Shown: in pieces, positions 1-12,939 of the stretch
How the letters are laid out: each line of letters opens with the position of its first letter
How positions within the stretch are numbered: the stretch's first letter is position 1
DNA from: Epiperipatus broadwayi
Taxonomy: Eukaryota > Onychophora > Udeonychophora > Euonychophora > Peripatidae
DNA: 64,000 nucleotides
NCBI GenBank assembly: GCA_028023455.1
Contig: JAQFVV010006470.1
Span: 1,025,800-1,089,799, forward strand
Direction: 5' to 3'
Program-made: the position numbers and the translations under genes
The notes under the pieces: model-generated
What the model was told of the DNA's origin: nothing
The model's database searches: none
Seen by the model: the letters and a program-made list of their open reading frames with translations, nothing else

Positions 1-255
1 CCAGAAGAGAGGGCTGGTGATGCAATATTATCTAACACTGCTGTGTTTGAATTGCATCTGAAACAAGGAATTAAACCTACAGAAATACCCACTACCATCA
101 GTTTCAAGGGAGCTCCCATGATTTTTACATTTCTGGAAGTAATAACCCAATGTTTTTTTTGTGGTCAAAGAACACACTTGATTAGCAAGTGCATGACAAG
201 AAATTTCTCCCAGTGTGGAGAAAGAAAGAAACAATCCATAAATGTTTGGAAATAG
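1..255 (+). pseudogene. LINE ORF1 fragment with CCHC zinc knuckle
   Basis: The reading frame is open from the window edge to a stop at 255, so the 5' end is missing. It contains one CCHC knuckle, CFFCGQRTHLISKC, with spacing C-x2-C-x4-H-x4-C, followed by a basic segment. In LINEs of this type ORF1 is an RNA-binding chaperone that packages the element RNA. Downstream frames up to about 960 continue with low-complexity, lysine- and serine-rich sequence (for example 664-966) that probably belongs to the same ORF1 but is frameshifted. The knuckle is clear; the exact extent of the original protein is not. Confidence 0.65.
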
Positions 256-999
256 ACCAAAATGTGCAACCCTTACCCAAAACAAACCAAAGTGATAAGC
301 AGTGTTCCACAATAGACCAAAATATTAACACAACCAATTCACTTCAAAGAGATAACCAATTACTAAGTTTTAAAACTTCATTGAACCTACCACATACCAC
401 AAACAAACAAACACACAAAAGTGCTCAAGTAACAATGTACCTATACAAACAAAGATAAAACCAAAAGATTTGAACACAGCTACACACAATCAAAAACAGC
501 CATACAATCTGATACACACCAACAATCAGTATAAAATGCTACCTTCTCAAAACATATACCAGATCTCAATAGAGGCAAGACTCAAAACAAAATAATTAAG
601 AAGTCGTCTTTTAAAAACAAAACACATATTGAATCTGAGTATAAACCTAATGATGAAACTGAAATGGAGCTTACACAATCCATAATTATAAACAATAAAA
701 GAAAATCTTTCACAAACCAAAAGGCAGACTCAGAAGATGAAGGTTGTAGTTCCATAGCCCCAGCAAATATTATTAAATCTAGCACAACAAGCAGTATCAA
801 GAAGATAAAAAAGACAAGTAACCCTATAGTCACAAACCCATCAAATGGAATAGATAGAGAAGACACATGTGAATCTGTCAATCTTTTAACACCAGCCTTT
901 TCAGAAGATTCTCAAGAGACCAAATATAAGATCAAAGACCAATTCACCATCTATAAACCCACTTGAGGTTATCTGTAGCGATCACCAACACAGTGCAAA

Positions 1000-3900
1000 C
1001 TATTAATTGTAAGATTGTGGGGTTGAATATAAGAGGTATCAACTCCACTGCCCATGTATATGTCATAAAACACTGGATTAAAAAAACCTACCACATATAC
1101 TATTCATGGGTGAAACTAAATATCACATATACTCAAGCACTAGTAATGTAGCAGCTGGAAAAGTAGGCATAATTACAAATAGTAAAAATGCTCCAGATAG
1201 TTTTAAAATTACTTACACAGACAAAAATATAATATATGTCAAACTCACATATGGAACTACCACCTTTAATGCTATATACATATAGACTCCTAACAATATC
1301 AGTTCATATATTAAAATAGTTAATAGCATCAACCTGATAATATCCACCAGTAGCTGGCCAACAGTGATTGCTGGGGATTTTAACACTTTCTATGGAGAAT
1401 TTGTCAATAAATACCTTCATCTTCTGAATAGAGGCTTTCTTAGCAGGGAAGGTTTTTTTCCAGATAGTGATTTTTTATTCTATACCAGAAGACTCAGATC
1501 TTTGATAGATCTGGTCTTTTACACACCCAAATTTCACTACATTATGGAGGAAGTGCTTCAGCCTGTAGCATTCTCTGATCACCTTGCAGTGGTCATCTCA
1601 ATGCAAATTTATAACCGCACACAACTGAATCACAACAAAACAATTACAATGCTAACAAAGGCCAACATAACTGAAGCCATCCCATCAGAGGCATATATTC
1701 TATATAGGAAAATATATATACTCTCAAGACCACCTGAGGAGGCTTGGTTTGTACTAGTGAGAGTTCTGCAAACTCTAATAGTTCAGTACTCCCGCAGGTC
1801 AAAGTGCCCAATCTCATTATTGAAGGACCTAGAGAACATTAATGCTCAACTTAAACAGTTTTCTGCCAAAAGCAACTCGATAGATGACATCATCTCACTT
1901 AAGAATTAATATAAAGCAAAGCAAAAAGCCCTTGCTGAATATGTGTCTCTGAAAAGATCCAAGATATATATGGCTCCTCAATATTGTTGGACTACAAGAT
2001 ATCTCAGGTGGGCACTGGGGCTACAGAAAAAACAAAATACTCCAATACTAATTAAACATCATTGCACCAGCATGACTATATACTACATGCTTGAAAAAAT
2101 TAAACCACATTTTGAAAACAAATTAAAAAAACACAACTCATCAGTAGGTCGCGATTGGACAAGACATTCATCCAGTGATGATCATTTGATCACAGTACAA
2201 GATATTAAAAACAAACTATGCTCCATTCCAGACAGCATCCATCCTGGAATGCCTGGGATACCTAAATTCCTCCTCTCCCACTTAAGTAATTTTGCTATCT
2301 CATTCATCATGTTAATGATTGACCACCTTGCGCAAAAGCAAAGGTTCATTAAAAATTTATATCCAGTTGCATTGGTGCCTTTCATGAAAGAGAGCAAAGA
2401 CACTACTGATATAAACAACATAAGACCCATATTTATGTCACCACTCTTAATAAAGATTATAGAAGGTGTCATTAAAGATAAAATACAACATAAAATCCTG
2501 AGTCATATCATGTCCTCTCAGTATGCCAAGAAAGGCTCATCAGCACTCACGGCGGTTGGTGAAACCAAAATACTCTTGGATTACATCAGAATCAACAGAA
2601 AATCCAAGCCCATTGCCATACAACTTGACATATCTGAGGCATTTGACTCAGTCAATATCAGCACACTGCTGAATATTTTGGAGGGCCTTGGTGTTCCCTC
2701 CCAGATAATTCAGATACTGGGAAATTTACTACACAATAGGGAAATTCACAGATCACTCAATGGATTATATACAAACAGTTTTACTCCAAATACTTCAATC
2801 CCACAAGGATCTCCACTCAGTGCTCTCCGGTTTGCCTGCTACATCAATCCACTTTTTAAAGACATTGAAAATAACCTGCCTGGAGTATATATACCCAGAC
2901 TCAAAAGAGCTAACAAGGCAGTCACTTACATGGATGGTGTCTTGATCATTCTGCCAACTCAGAAATATCTAAACACACTATATGAAATATTGGACAATTA
3001 TACCAATCTATCAAACCTAAAAATAAATACAGGAAAATCCACAGCTTGGTCTATCCTATCTGGAAAAAAAATCAAATCACGCTTCTAAGCTGAACCACAG
3101 AAATTTCTGGTATTTAATATTTCAAAATTGCAATCAGCAATGTCTAAAGAACTTCAGGCAAAAATCCTCCAGTCCACAGACCAGATCACTAAGACCCTCT
3201 CAAAGGTATACTATTCGCTCTATGGTAAGGTTTCACTGCTAAATATAAAGATTTACAGCAAAATTGCATACTACCTGCCAATAATGAATATAAATAAAAC
3301 ATCCATCAAGAAAATTGAGCAATACTGCTCAAGATTACTATGGAAAGGCCAAACAGTTTCCATCAGCATGAGAAACATGCAGGAAAACAAAAGATTAAAT
3401 GGAATGTCACTACATTCCATCACTTAAATTAACTATCAGAAATCACACACTCTGATATATAATCTAGTCCAAAAGTATGGCCATGACCAGATCACTGAAT
3501 CCATAATTCCTACCAACACCCCACTCCCCAAAAAATAAAACTGGCTTGACCACCTAATCCTGTCAACCATGCAACAAAATACAAATGCCCATAACAACTA
3601 TCAAAGCAAGATCAAGCTATGGGATACCCATCACATCCTAAAACAAAATAATCAAATCTCTACTACACGATTAGGAATAACTAATCAGAAGCTGATTTCC
3701 CTATTCAATATTGGGCTCTAGAACCAAAATATTTTGATTACTTACTTAAAATTAATCTGGATGCCATGTTGGTCAACTGGTTCCTCAGATATAAAAGATT
3801 TATCACCAAAGTCCAATCAATTTGCCACAGCTATGGCAGTGATGAGGAAACATTTGACCACATAATTAAAACATGCATGGGTCTAGGTAAAATTAAAACA

Positions 3901-4170
3901 ATAATATTTAACAATTCAAAGATAAACTACTACAAAATACTTAATATTAAAGAATGCATTCGTGGAAGAGATATTCCTACAATCAGGCTGGCAATTTTCA
4001 TCACCTATGCCATATGGATTGTAAGGTGCAAGGCACAATACCAACATCCCAAGCCAGATGAAAACTCATTATTTATTCAGAGCATAGAGAAAATTAAACA
4101 AAAAGACAAAACTCGTGCAACAACATTCATTTTTCAAGAGACATGGAAGCTATATCAGACTCTTCAATAA
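1000..4170 (+). pseudogene. LINE ORF2: EEP endonuclease + reverse transcriptase, broken
   Basis: The EEP domain starts near 1010 (KIVGLNIRGINS), shifts frame near 1110 where GETK should follow, and continues to AGDFNTF (about 1370), a LIDLVF segment and the SDH catalytic motif (about 1575). The RT lies in 1943-3088: NNIRPIFMSPLL, then QLDISEAFDSV carrying the first catalytic Asp, then IPQGSPLSA. The third catalytic motif reads YMDG instead of Y/F-ADD, so one of the paired aspartates is lost. Frames 3128-3427 and 3766-4170 carry thumb/C-terminal parts. The latter has a zinc-finger-like C...H...C (CHSY...HIIKTC) with one Cys replaced. At least four frame breaks make this a dead copy. Confidence 0.8.
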
Positions 4171-4340
4171 AGTTAACAAAGAACTTAACCACTAAATACC
4201 TAACCCTGTTTAATTCAATAATGTTAGTTCCATAACTCATCTAATATTGTAATTTTTCATTATCCATATTTGTAATGTATCACCCATATTTATACCCATT
4301 TCATAAAGAGTGTAACACATGTATTAATTAGTTTAATAAA

Positions 4341-4950
4341 TGTTTTGAGATAAATAAGATTGAATTAACTTAATATCCATATAAAACTATACCCCTCTTA
4401 AAATACTATCGAGTGGTGTATTGTATGATGTATAATACCATTAAATTTTATGTATAATTAAAATTATATACAACACACACATACACGTACATGCACACCC
4501 ATATAAATACTAATTTTTAGAAATGTACTTATTGTTACTTTTATTAACAGTAAACTGATTTTATAATCTTTTGAAATTTAAAGAGCTATTTTTTCATACA
4601 ACTAAATATTCATGAATCGATAGAATTAGCAAAATAAAATCTTATTTATGATATCAACTTTCATTTTTAAAATATCGTTGATTCAAATTTATTTTTACTC
4701 GCTTCGAGTTTATAACGCACGTAAGACAAGCAACCCCCCCCCCCATATACGTATACATTGTAATTTTGAAAAGTAAAAATGTAAACTTACTTTCATTTAT
4801 ACGTTATAAATTCGGGATTGACGTTGTTTTTATTCTTAAAACAAAATACCAGCTTTTATTTAGTTTAACATTTTGATAAAAAAAAATTACTTCTTAGATT
4901 ACATAAAACTAATGTCCTGTTAGTTTCTCCAATGACAGAAACTAAGGGTA
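4341..4950. other. AT-rich stretch without recognisable features
   Basis: I see no ORF, RNA gene or clear repeat here apart from a short C-tract near 4734-4744 and general AT richness. Confidence 0.5.
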
Positions 4951-4954
4951 ACAA

Positions 4955-5150
4955 TATATATGTTGACATTTGGTAATATTTAAAAGCTAAAAAAATAATA
5001 GTAATTCAAAATAGGTCAATAAAAAAATTAAGTTTTTTTTTTTTTTGTTAGTATAATTTATTTTTAAATACAGTGAAAATAATTTGTATTTCCTATTATC
5101 TATAAGGTTAAAATTGGAAGAAATATAAATATATGGAGATTGTTACTCCA
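4955..5150 (+). repeat. Dispersed repeat D, copy 1
   Basis: A segment beginning TTGACATTTGGTAATATTTA (4964) and containing an oligo-T run, TATTATCTATAAGGTTAAAA and TGGAAGAAATATAAATA aligns by eye with 9505-9690. Identity is moderate with small indels. No coding content or terminal structure is visible. It is probably an old non-autonomous element; the boundaries are approximate. Confidence 0.55.
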
Positions 5151-7175
5151 GATAAACAAAAGGAAGAAATTACAAATGGAGGTGATTGCTATCATAGTTT
5201 TACTGGTAATTAACTATGGCTTCAAAGGAATTTATAAAAAAAGGCTTTGGGGCTAACAACTTAAAAAGAATGTGCAAGATTATCTACTTATAAACCTGAT
5301 AAGAAAAGGACTAATGAAAATATAACGTGCACAGAGATTTAAAAAAAAAAGAGAAATATAAAATTAGCCAACAATTGCCAAGTCTTGTCTTTTAGCTGGT
5401 GAGATTTCTTGTATCATGGAAGAAGTGATAGCCTCCATCGACGAATATGCACTCAACTTTTTCCTCCAGCATAAGTAAAAAACAGAGCATTTCAGGTCAT
5501 CTTTCATCATAATAAGTTCACTCCAAAAGCTTCATCTAGCTTTTCCATACTACATACAAGGAATGTAAAAATGTTGACAGACGAATTTAAACAGACAATT
5601 AAATTCATTACATATATACACTCTATCTCATAAAACCAATACCCATTACAATACACATGTGAAAATAATACACGATGTCTAGTATATTTATTTCCTGCAC
5701 AACAGCATAATATAACAACAAGGAATGATTATAATGCTAGACAATATTTTCTCCATGAAAATTATTATTATTTCACAATGGTAGTTAAAAAAAATAACTT
5801 TACATAGAAGTAAGTTAATTTCATTAAAATAAAGTTAAACTTATTAACAATAACTTATTACTAATTAGTTAAATAAATCAAAAATATATTTATTTTCAAT
5901 GAGTTTGTAACAAATATAGATTGAAATCAAATGAATTAGTTATAAATCGTAAAGAAATGACAGCTCTAGGACCTTTTAGATTATATGATCCTTTCACATC
6001 ACCTTAATTTGAAATACAAAATATAATTTTTTTAATATAATGAACCTCAATAACATAAAAATACCTTCAATTATATTATTCTTTATAATTTCAAATTCCA
6101 TCTTAACAGATGGTTTATATAATGTTTGCATCCAAGAGATGTTGCACAAATTTAGATTAATACAATTATCTTATTTTTTCTAACAAAGATATAATCTTCA
6201 TATCAAATAAAATATTAATCATGGAAATAATCATATAAAATAATTACTATATATTGTGTGATCTCATTACAATATTTAGATTTTATTTTAATTGATCTTC
6301 TAAGTAAGAAACGGAAATAGGAGATAGCCCTAGCTGTTTTTGAAAATTTCCTTATACCAAATAAAATTATGATAATAATTCTTATTATAAATTAAATATT
6401 TACTATTATAACCATAATATTTTACATATTTTATCCTGACATTTGTGTAAACTCTATTTTCTAACTTACAATAATTAAATGCGAAACAACTAGTATTAAC
6501 TATAAGATCATTAACTATAGATAGACATGAGATAAACCTAATCATTGTATTTTGCCTTTCAGGTATTTTCCAAAAATGGAATGAAATCTCTTATATTTGT
6601 ATTATATTCATAAGGTTTTGAAATATTTATAAATATTGCATTTAATCCAATAATCATCTTTATTTATCGAAATTGAATTGTGGGATCTTTCTATGCATAA
6701 ATTAGCTGCATTTGTTGGGCAAATTATTCTTTAAGTATAAATCTCTAACTATATGGAGTTATCAAATTATTTTTAAATATGTGTACTCAAAAGTCATTGA
6801 CAATGTTTTATTTTATACAATAACTTTATGATGATCAAAGGTGGTTAAGATCTGTGATTGAACAAAGTTTCTAGGTTCAAAATCAATATTGCTATCTTCA
6901 CAGGTATGTACTCAACATAGGAAATGCATACAGGATTTAACAGTTACATGTCTAGGAATATATATATATTGTTACTAATTATATATATCTAGGAATATAT
7001 ATATATTGTTACTAATTAAAATTTATCTTCATTGCGTATAGTTAACACATAATTCACTTTAAACAAATTTTATCCATTACAATAAGCTTTCACCTTTATT
7101 GAAAAAGTCTTCAACTATCAGATTACCATCTATGCTAACTTTTTGCTTTACAAAGTTATTGCTAACTAATGGATC
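5151..7175. other. AT-rich stretch, no gene recognised
   Basis: Only short chance ORFs occur here. One local tandem duplication is visible at about 6952-7018, where a unit containing TCTAGGAATATATATATATT and GTTACTAATT occurs twice. I see nothing else I can support. Confidence 0.5.
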
Positions 7176-7277
7176 TTTTTCCATATGTCATACCATCTAG
7201 CGGGAGGCGACCCCACAACCATCTGCAACCAACTACTTGCTTGCAAGGCGGCTGTGCTGGTCTCTCGGCTAACAACA
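7176..7277 (-). repeat. tRNA-derived SINE, copy 1
   Basis: Read on the minus strand this has an A-box-like TAGCCGAGAGA and a degraded B-box (GGTCGCCTCCC), then a tail ATGGTATGACATATGG running into A-rich sequence. It is the diverged neighbour of the copy at 7310-7413. RNA polymerase III internal promoter boxes at tRNA-like spacing and a shared tail across four copies in the window support a SINE rather than a functional tRNA gene. Confidence 0.6.
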
Positions 7278-7309
7278 CTTGGCACAAATTACCATTCTGA
7301 ATATTCATT

Positions 7310-7413
7310 TATTTATTTTTTTCCATGTGTCATAGCATCGTCCGGGAAGCGAACCCGCTAAACCGGGACAACTGCTTGTAAGGAAGCTATGCTGACCTCT
7401 CTACCACCAACGC
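7310..7413 (-). repeat. tRNA-derived SINE, copy 2 (best preserved)
   Basis: On the minus strand the A-box reads TGGTAGAGAGG and the B-box GGGTTCGCTTCCC, both close to the Pol III consensus. They are followed by GATGCTATGACACATGG and an A-rich tail. The head resembles Ser/Leu-type tRNAs (GTGGTAGAGAGGTCAGC). There is no complete cloverleaf with a paired acceptor stem, so a SINE is the better call. Confidence 0.7.
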
Positions 7414-7554
7414 TTTCTTCAATGAACACAACTATTTTCTAATTACTAAAATTAAATTCATGAAATACATTATTTTTATTCAATTAGAGCCTTGAATATT
7501 ATACTATATCCTTAATAAAATGTCACTAAATATTTACTTGAGTGAATTTTCTTA

Positions 7555-7950
7555 AGAGTTAATTTGAAGTAATTAGAGAGATCCTAATCTATAAAATCTA
7601 TTACTGTTTAGCACATTCCGAAGCAGTTATTTTCAAATATTTCTTCTAACAGCTATATTATTTTATATATTTTTAGAATATAGTTTTGTCCCGTCAGATG
7701 AAATAATTGGCAGAACTATTGAAAGGTTAGTGAATCTCTAACAAATTTACTTTAATCGTTCATATTTATTAATTGTTTACACATAATAAATGTTTATAAA
7801 ATGTCAGTTGAAGAAAGGAAGTGATCAATAGCAGAAAGCAGTAAGTAAGTAGTGGCAATTTTCAAATTATATTGCATATATTTATTAGCTCTATGTCGTT
7901 GACAGTGCCGGGGCCAATTGGGAATACATAGGTTGATCTCAGATATGGCC
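7555..7950 (+). repeat. Dispersed repeat B, copy 1
   Basis: This segment aligns with 28550-28925 and in part with 23725-23900. Shared landmarks are ATAATTGGCAGAACTATTGA, AACAAATTTACTTTAATCG and AATTGTTTACACATAA. No ORF is present and the ends are not sharply defined. Confidence 0.6.
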
Positions 7951-8464
7951 TTTACAGTTTCACTGTTTGGAAAAGAAACTCACACACAAGTCAACTTTTC
8001 CAAAGAATATTGTTAAACTGAGACTTATAAACACAAAATAATATTTTTCATAGAAATTAAATAAATTGTCTTAAGTAAATTATATACAGATTACTAAGCT
8101 TATAAAGTAATCTTTTAAAACACTCGCACGCCGTTTTGTTACTATAAAATAAATATTATTACAGAGTAGTAAAAAAATTCTACAACACATTTTTTTAATT
8201 GTTATATTTTAGCTGATCCTATAAAATGATTGAATGGAAAATAACATTTTAGTTTATATTTATATATGTTTTAAACATAACTATTCCACAAAAAATAAAT
8301 ATTGCTGCGTTACATTTTTAAATATATATAAGATAGTATAATCGAGATAGGAACACATTTTACTATTAATCACATTTTGTAAATAAGTTCATTTTATATC
8401 CAATTACTTTTATTTTTTAACATCAATTTTATTTAAAATTCGACATCGAAATGATGCATCACAT

Positions 8465-8466
<2 letters not shown>
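7951..8466. other. AT-rich stretch without features
   Basis: Nothing recognisable was found between repeat B and the (TA)n tract that precedes the first Penelope-like element. Confidence 0.5.
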
Positions 8467-8501
<35 letters not shown>

Positions 8502-8517
8502 ATATATATATATCTAG

Positions 8518-8551
<34 letters not shown>
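8467..8551. repeat. (TA)n microsatellite flanking PLE-1
   Basis: Three TA/AT runs separated by GATA- and CTAGTAA-type interruptions end directly at the 5' edge of the Penelope-like element. Confidence 0.9.
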
Positions 8552-8553
<2 letters not shown>

Positions 8554-8574
8554 CTATTTGCGGGATATTCCTCT

Positions 8575-9336
8575 CATCACCATCCTGCACAACTATTTTC
8601 AGTGGCAAAGACATTATTGGATAGAACAAAGAGACTTTCTGATGATAGCCATTTTCACCGGGACCTTTTTGCTACTAATAAAATGCTTCTTCATAATGGT
8701 TTTAATTACAAAATTATTAATAGGGCTTATACATATCAAAAGAAAAAAGATTTTGATACATCAAAAATTAAGACAATTTTGCCATATATTAAAGGAGTAA
8801 CTGACAGAATTGGTAACATTTTAAAGAATAATAATATTCACACAATTTACTCTATTTATAAAAAAATTAGTAAAATTTTTCCCTCCCCAAAAAAAAAATT
8901 TTTTTGGAGTGTCATGGTGTGTATGAAATTCCATGTAGGGTCTGTCCACATACATATATAGGACAGACTAATCGTAGAATAAATATTAGAAAGGAAGAAC
9001 ACATTCTGGAAGTGAGAGAAAAATCCAATTCATCAGCTATTTATTCTCATATTAAATTAACAAATCATGATATCAATTTTGAAAAAAACAAATATTTTAG
9101 CAAAAATTGAACAATATGACCAGAGATTGCTAAGAGAAGCTATAGAGATTTTTAAAAGGCCCAAGAGCATAAATGAAAGGTGTGAGTTAAAGAAGATTAA
9201 CAACATTTGGAAGAAACTATTGGAAGAGAAAATAAATTTTAAAACTTCTCATCCAATAGAATTTAATTATGAGGAGAAAGAAAACGATTTTAAATCTCAC
9301 ATGCATTCTTATGATTTGAGAAAGAGGACGCTCTGA
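8575..9336 (+). pseudogene. PLE-1 linker + GIY-YIG endonuclease, frameshifted
   Basis: Penelope-type elements encode an RT fused to a GIY-YIG nuclease that nicks target DNA. Here the open segment 8602-8961 gives the linker (AKTLLDRTKRLSDDSHFH) up to an A/T homopolymer at about 8889-8904, where the frame breaks. The next frame (8904-9110) carries GVYEIPC, a CRVC pair, the YIGQT motif, RRINIRKEEH and HIKLTNHDINF, all typical of the PLE nuclease with its Cys/His pairs. A second shift near 9106 is needed to reach LLREAIEIFKRP (to 9336). That second shift is also present in PLE-2. Confidence 0.85.
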
Positions 9337-9373
9337 GGAAGGTACTTGATATTGTACTGAAACGTCAGCATTT
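9327..9373 (+). ncRNA. Hammerhead ribozyme motif of PLE-1
   Basis: The core reads CTGAGGA (matches CUGANGA), then helix II AGGTAC / GTACT around an 8-nt loop with one bulged G, then GAAA and ACGT ending in GTC. The predicted cut is between 9366 and 9367. Helix I is GCT/AGC plus weaker outer pairs; PLE-2 pairs further. Helix III is only the palindrome ACGT, which would require dimerisation. Hammerhead motifs are known in PLE termini. Activity is inferred, not shown. Confidence 0.65.
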
Positions 9374-9504
9374 AGCTTTTTCACTACACGGAATATCCCG
9401 CAAATAGTAATAATAATATGACATCTTTTATCCGTGAAAACATTAGAATTAATATATATATATATATATATTGTTCCATATTATTATATATGCATGTGAT
9501 ACAA

Positions 9505-9690
9505 GTGTTGATGTAAGGTAATATTTAAAAGCTAAAAGAAAAAAAAAATAGAAATTAAAAATAGTTTAATAATCACTATTATTTTTTTTTAGTTAATGTA
9601 ATTTATGTTTATACCTGAACAGTGACATTTATTTGTGTTTGTATTATCTATAAAGTTAAAATTGGAATGAATATAAATACATATACATTG
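9505..9690 (+). repeat. Dispersed repeat D, copy 2
   Basis: Second copy of the repeat at 4955-5150, sharing GGTAATATTTAAAAGCTAAA, an oligo-T run and TATTATCTATAAAGTTAAAA. It begins about 50 bases after the (TA)n at the 3' side of PLE-1. Confidence 0.55.
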
Positions 9691-10178
9691 CAAGTCATTG
9701 ATTAATTTGTCTCCAGAATTCTCCAATCAACCTGCTACTTAGAGATTAATTTATGGACAAGACTACTGCTGACATTTTCTAAGAAATCCATTATACAGTT
9801 CTTTTAAGAACTAATGATTTCTTAAGGATTTAATGAACCAGTCACGATAGCAAATGAACATTTAGTAAAAAAATATTATCATATACAAACAGAGGAAAAT
9901 ATGAAGCAAACTACCAGAAAGTCCAGTAAAATGACCATGGGGTAGAAAACCAACTAGTGCACTGCCCTTTCTCTATCCCAAGCCGCCAAGATGTGATCAC
10001 ACCAGTTCCAGCTTGAAGCCACTCAGAGCCGAGCCCAGACCGGAAAAAATGAAGATGCCTACATAAGTTTCTTTTCAAAATATTTTAGTATTGAATTAAT
10101 CCATTCTAATCTCTCCATAATTATATATATATATCATTAGTATTATTAATCATTTAAAAAAAAAAGATAATTGTCTCA

Positions 10179-10220
<42 letters not shown>

Positions 10221-11650
10221 ACGGTTATTACCGGGCATAAATGATAAAGCTTTTACTTAAATCTTTTGAGTCATTTTTCTATTTCAAATTCTAATATTTT
10301 CAACAAAGGTTGCAATTAGTTGTTTTTTTTTTTATTGCTGTTTGTCTTTTTTTCTTTTTGTTAAAAATTGTCATACATAAATATACATGTGTATATACGC
10401 GCACATACACTGATAATATTCGGATAAAAAAGATACCTCATGTTGCGTATCTGAAATATATTTATCCAGATTTCTCTTTAAGCTTTTTTTTTGTCACTGC
10501 TGCACCTCATGATGCGTGCAAGAAGGGATTGATCTATTATAGATTCCCTGTAAGCCAGTTCTCTAATAACTTTATATTTAAAATAGCAGTAAGTGTATAA
10601 TTGTGCTGCACATATATACATGTATAGAAATTTATCTATAGCAAAAATGAAATAGATACAGTACTTCATGTTGAGTACTATATGGTATCTGAGCTAATGC
10701 AACCTTATTGACATGTTGAAAGGTATTAAATTAGTGAAATATTTCATAGTGCAGATAGTTATTTTTATTATTTTATTTGCTATCAATAAAAGGTTTTAAA
10801 ATCATCAGTAAAAGTGTATGCCTGTATGACCGAAAATCTCATATCTGAAATATCGGTATATCAAATCACACAAAGTAAAATTTATTTCTACAGGGTAAAA
10901 ACAAGGCGCAGACCACTTCCATTCTTTATGAAATATTGTATTGTAAATAGCTATAGGGGTTTATCTATTTTCATATTCATTTAAATTGTATTTATATATG
11001 TATCTATTTAAAAGTATCATATATATATATAAGTTGTGAAAATAATTCATTTATTTGATTTTATATCATTTTAAGTATGACGGTGGTGGGTATTTGGGAT
11101 TAAATAAATATTTAATCATAATATTAAACTTGTTTCATTTTCATATTATTATTTTTTTGATAAAATGTATTCTTTCCTTATGAACCACGTACCTGCAATA
11201 ATAATTTAACTTACCCACTTAAAACCCTAGATTTAGAGCACTGAGATAGCCACGTGGGATTTCGCTTTACCGGGGTATTAAATCTTATTCTTATGCTCCA
11301 CTGAACTTATGGAATTGCACATCCTTCTAGGAGAGGGGGGGAATTCATTTTTTTTATTCTTTTCTAGAAGTGGTGCCAAAAATCTATTTTGTAAATATAC
11401 TTTTCAAAGGTGTGTACTAACCATGGTTCTAAATAATGAGGCATTCAGATAAGATATCAACTAAAGGGTGTTTAACTGGCAGAGTCCTATCAATTCACTC
11501 TTTCTATCAGTTTAGCTGAAAATACCAATATATATGGGTACAGACAATCGGCTAAATTGGTATCCATTTCTTTTCCTGTTAACTCTTATTCACTTCATGC
11601 TCAGTGCAAGATTAGGATTAGGAAATCTGCAGGGGAGTATGGCCCGGTAG
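9691..11650. other. AT-rich stretch; one GC-richer patch at ~9950-10050
   Basis: No gene is recognised. A patch near 9950-10050 (containing CAAGCCGCCAAGATGTGATC) is clearly richer in GC than its surroundings, but I cannot identify it. (TA)n runs occur at 10182-10213 and 11023-11032. Confidence 0.45.
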
Positions 11651-11654
11651 AGTA

Positions 11655-11688
11655 TATATATATATCTAAGTAAATATTTATAAATGAT

Positions 11689-11724
<36 letters not shown>

Positions 11725-11750
11725 ATCATTTATAAATTTTACTTAGATAA
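11655..11750. repeat. Inverted repeat around a (TA)n tract
   Basis: Arms containing ATCTAAGTAAA and TTATAAATGATGTGATA (left), mirrored as TATCACATCATTTATAA and TTTACTTAGAT (right), enclose a (TA)n run at about 11692-11721. It would fold into one long hairpin. It may be a small MITE or a repeat expanded within a palindrome. Confidence 0.7.
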
Positions 11751-12048
11751 CATCAACTTTTTTAACATCAAAGCTCAATTGAACCGTATATTTTAAATTT
11801 ACATCAAATGTTTAGTTACTATCATTTTTAGTAATATTAATATCATCAATGTTCTTTACAAAATTTTAACGATTCCAAAACCAATAATTTTTTAAATAAT
11901 ATTTCTATAAATTTACCTGTTTCATAATAAAAGGATCTACCAAAATCAATAATTAGTCTGAAAGGCTTATCTTGTTTATGTAATTTATTATTCCAAAATA
12001 TCCGAAAGCAAATTTCAGCAGATGGTTAAAAATGATAATATGTAGTAG

Positions 12049-12935
<887 letters not shown>

Positions 12936-12939
12936 ATTG

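Larger units (their letters stand above)
1..4340 (+). mobile_element. Degenerate LINE (L1/Tx1-like), 5' end outside window
   Basis: This is a two-ORF non-LTR retrotransposon relic. In order it shows an ORF1-type zinc knuckle, an endonuclease/exonuclease/phosphatase (EEP) domain, a reverse transcriptase and a C-terminal zinc-finger-like segment, all on the plus strand and broken by stops and frameshifts. The 3' UTR is AT-rich and runs to roughly 4340 with no clear poly(A). Placement in the L1/Tx1 group is inferred from the two-ORF layout, the EEP start (KIVGLNIRGINS) and the RT B-motif context (IPQGSPLSA). It could belong to another EEP-bearing clade. A second, 5'-only fragment that looks like the same family lies at about 49.0-50.6 kb. 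Confidence 0.8.
8549..9452 (+). mobile_element. Penelope-like element PLE-1 (5'-truncated, inverted terminus)
   Basis: This is a short PLE copy. It keeps only the region after the RT: the linker, the GIY-YIG endonuclease and the 3' non-coding terminus. The first ~24 bases (TTACTATTTGCGGGATATTC) are the inverted complement of 9391-9416 in its own 3' region, so the copy has terminal inverted repeats although its body is truncated. (TA)n lies at both outer edges (before 8551 and from about 9452). Over the shared region it looks about 95% identical by eye to PLE-2 at 16.1-17.2 kb, which extends further 5'. Confidence 0.85.

Noticed and set aside
28-2472. Minus-strand ORFs at 28-312, 582-881 and 2182-2472
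   Set aside because: They are antisense shadows of LINE ORF1 and ORF2.
7176-7413. tRNA genes
   Set aside because: A- and B-boxes are present, but the acceptor stems do not pair and the sequences recur with a common tail, so SINEs fit better.
9060-9085. Programmed -1 frameshift at A-AAA-AAC in PLE-1/2
   Set aside because: The -1 frame meets TAG four codons later, and the needed frame is +1.
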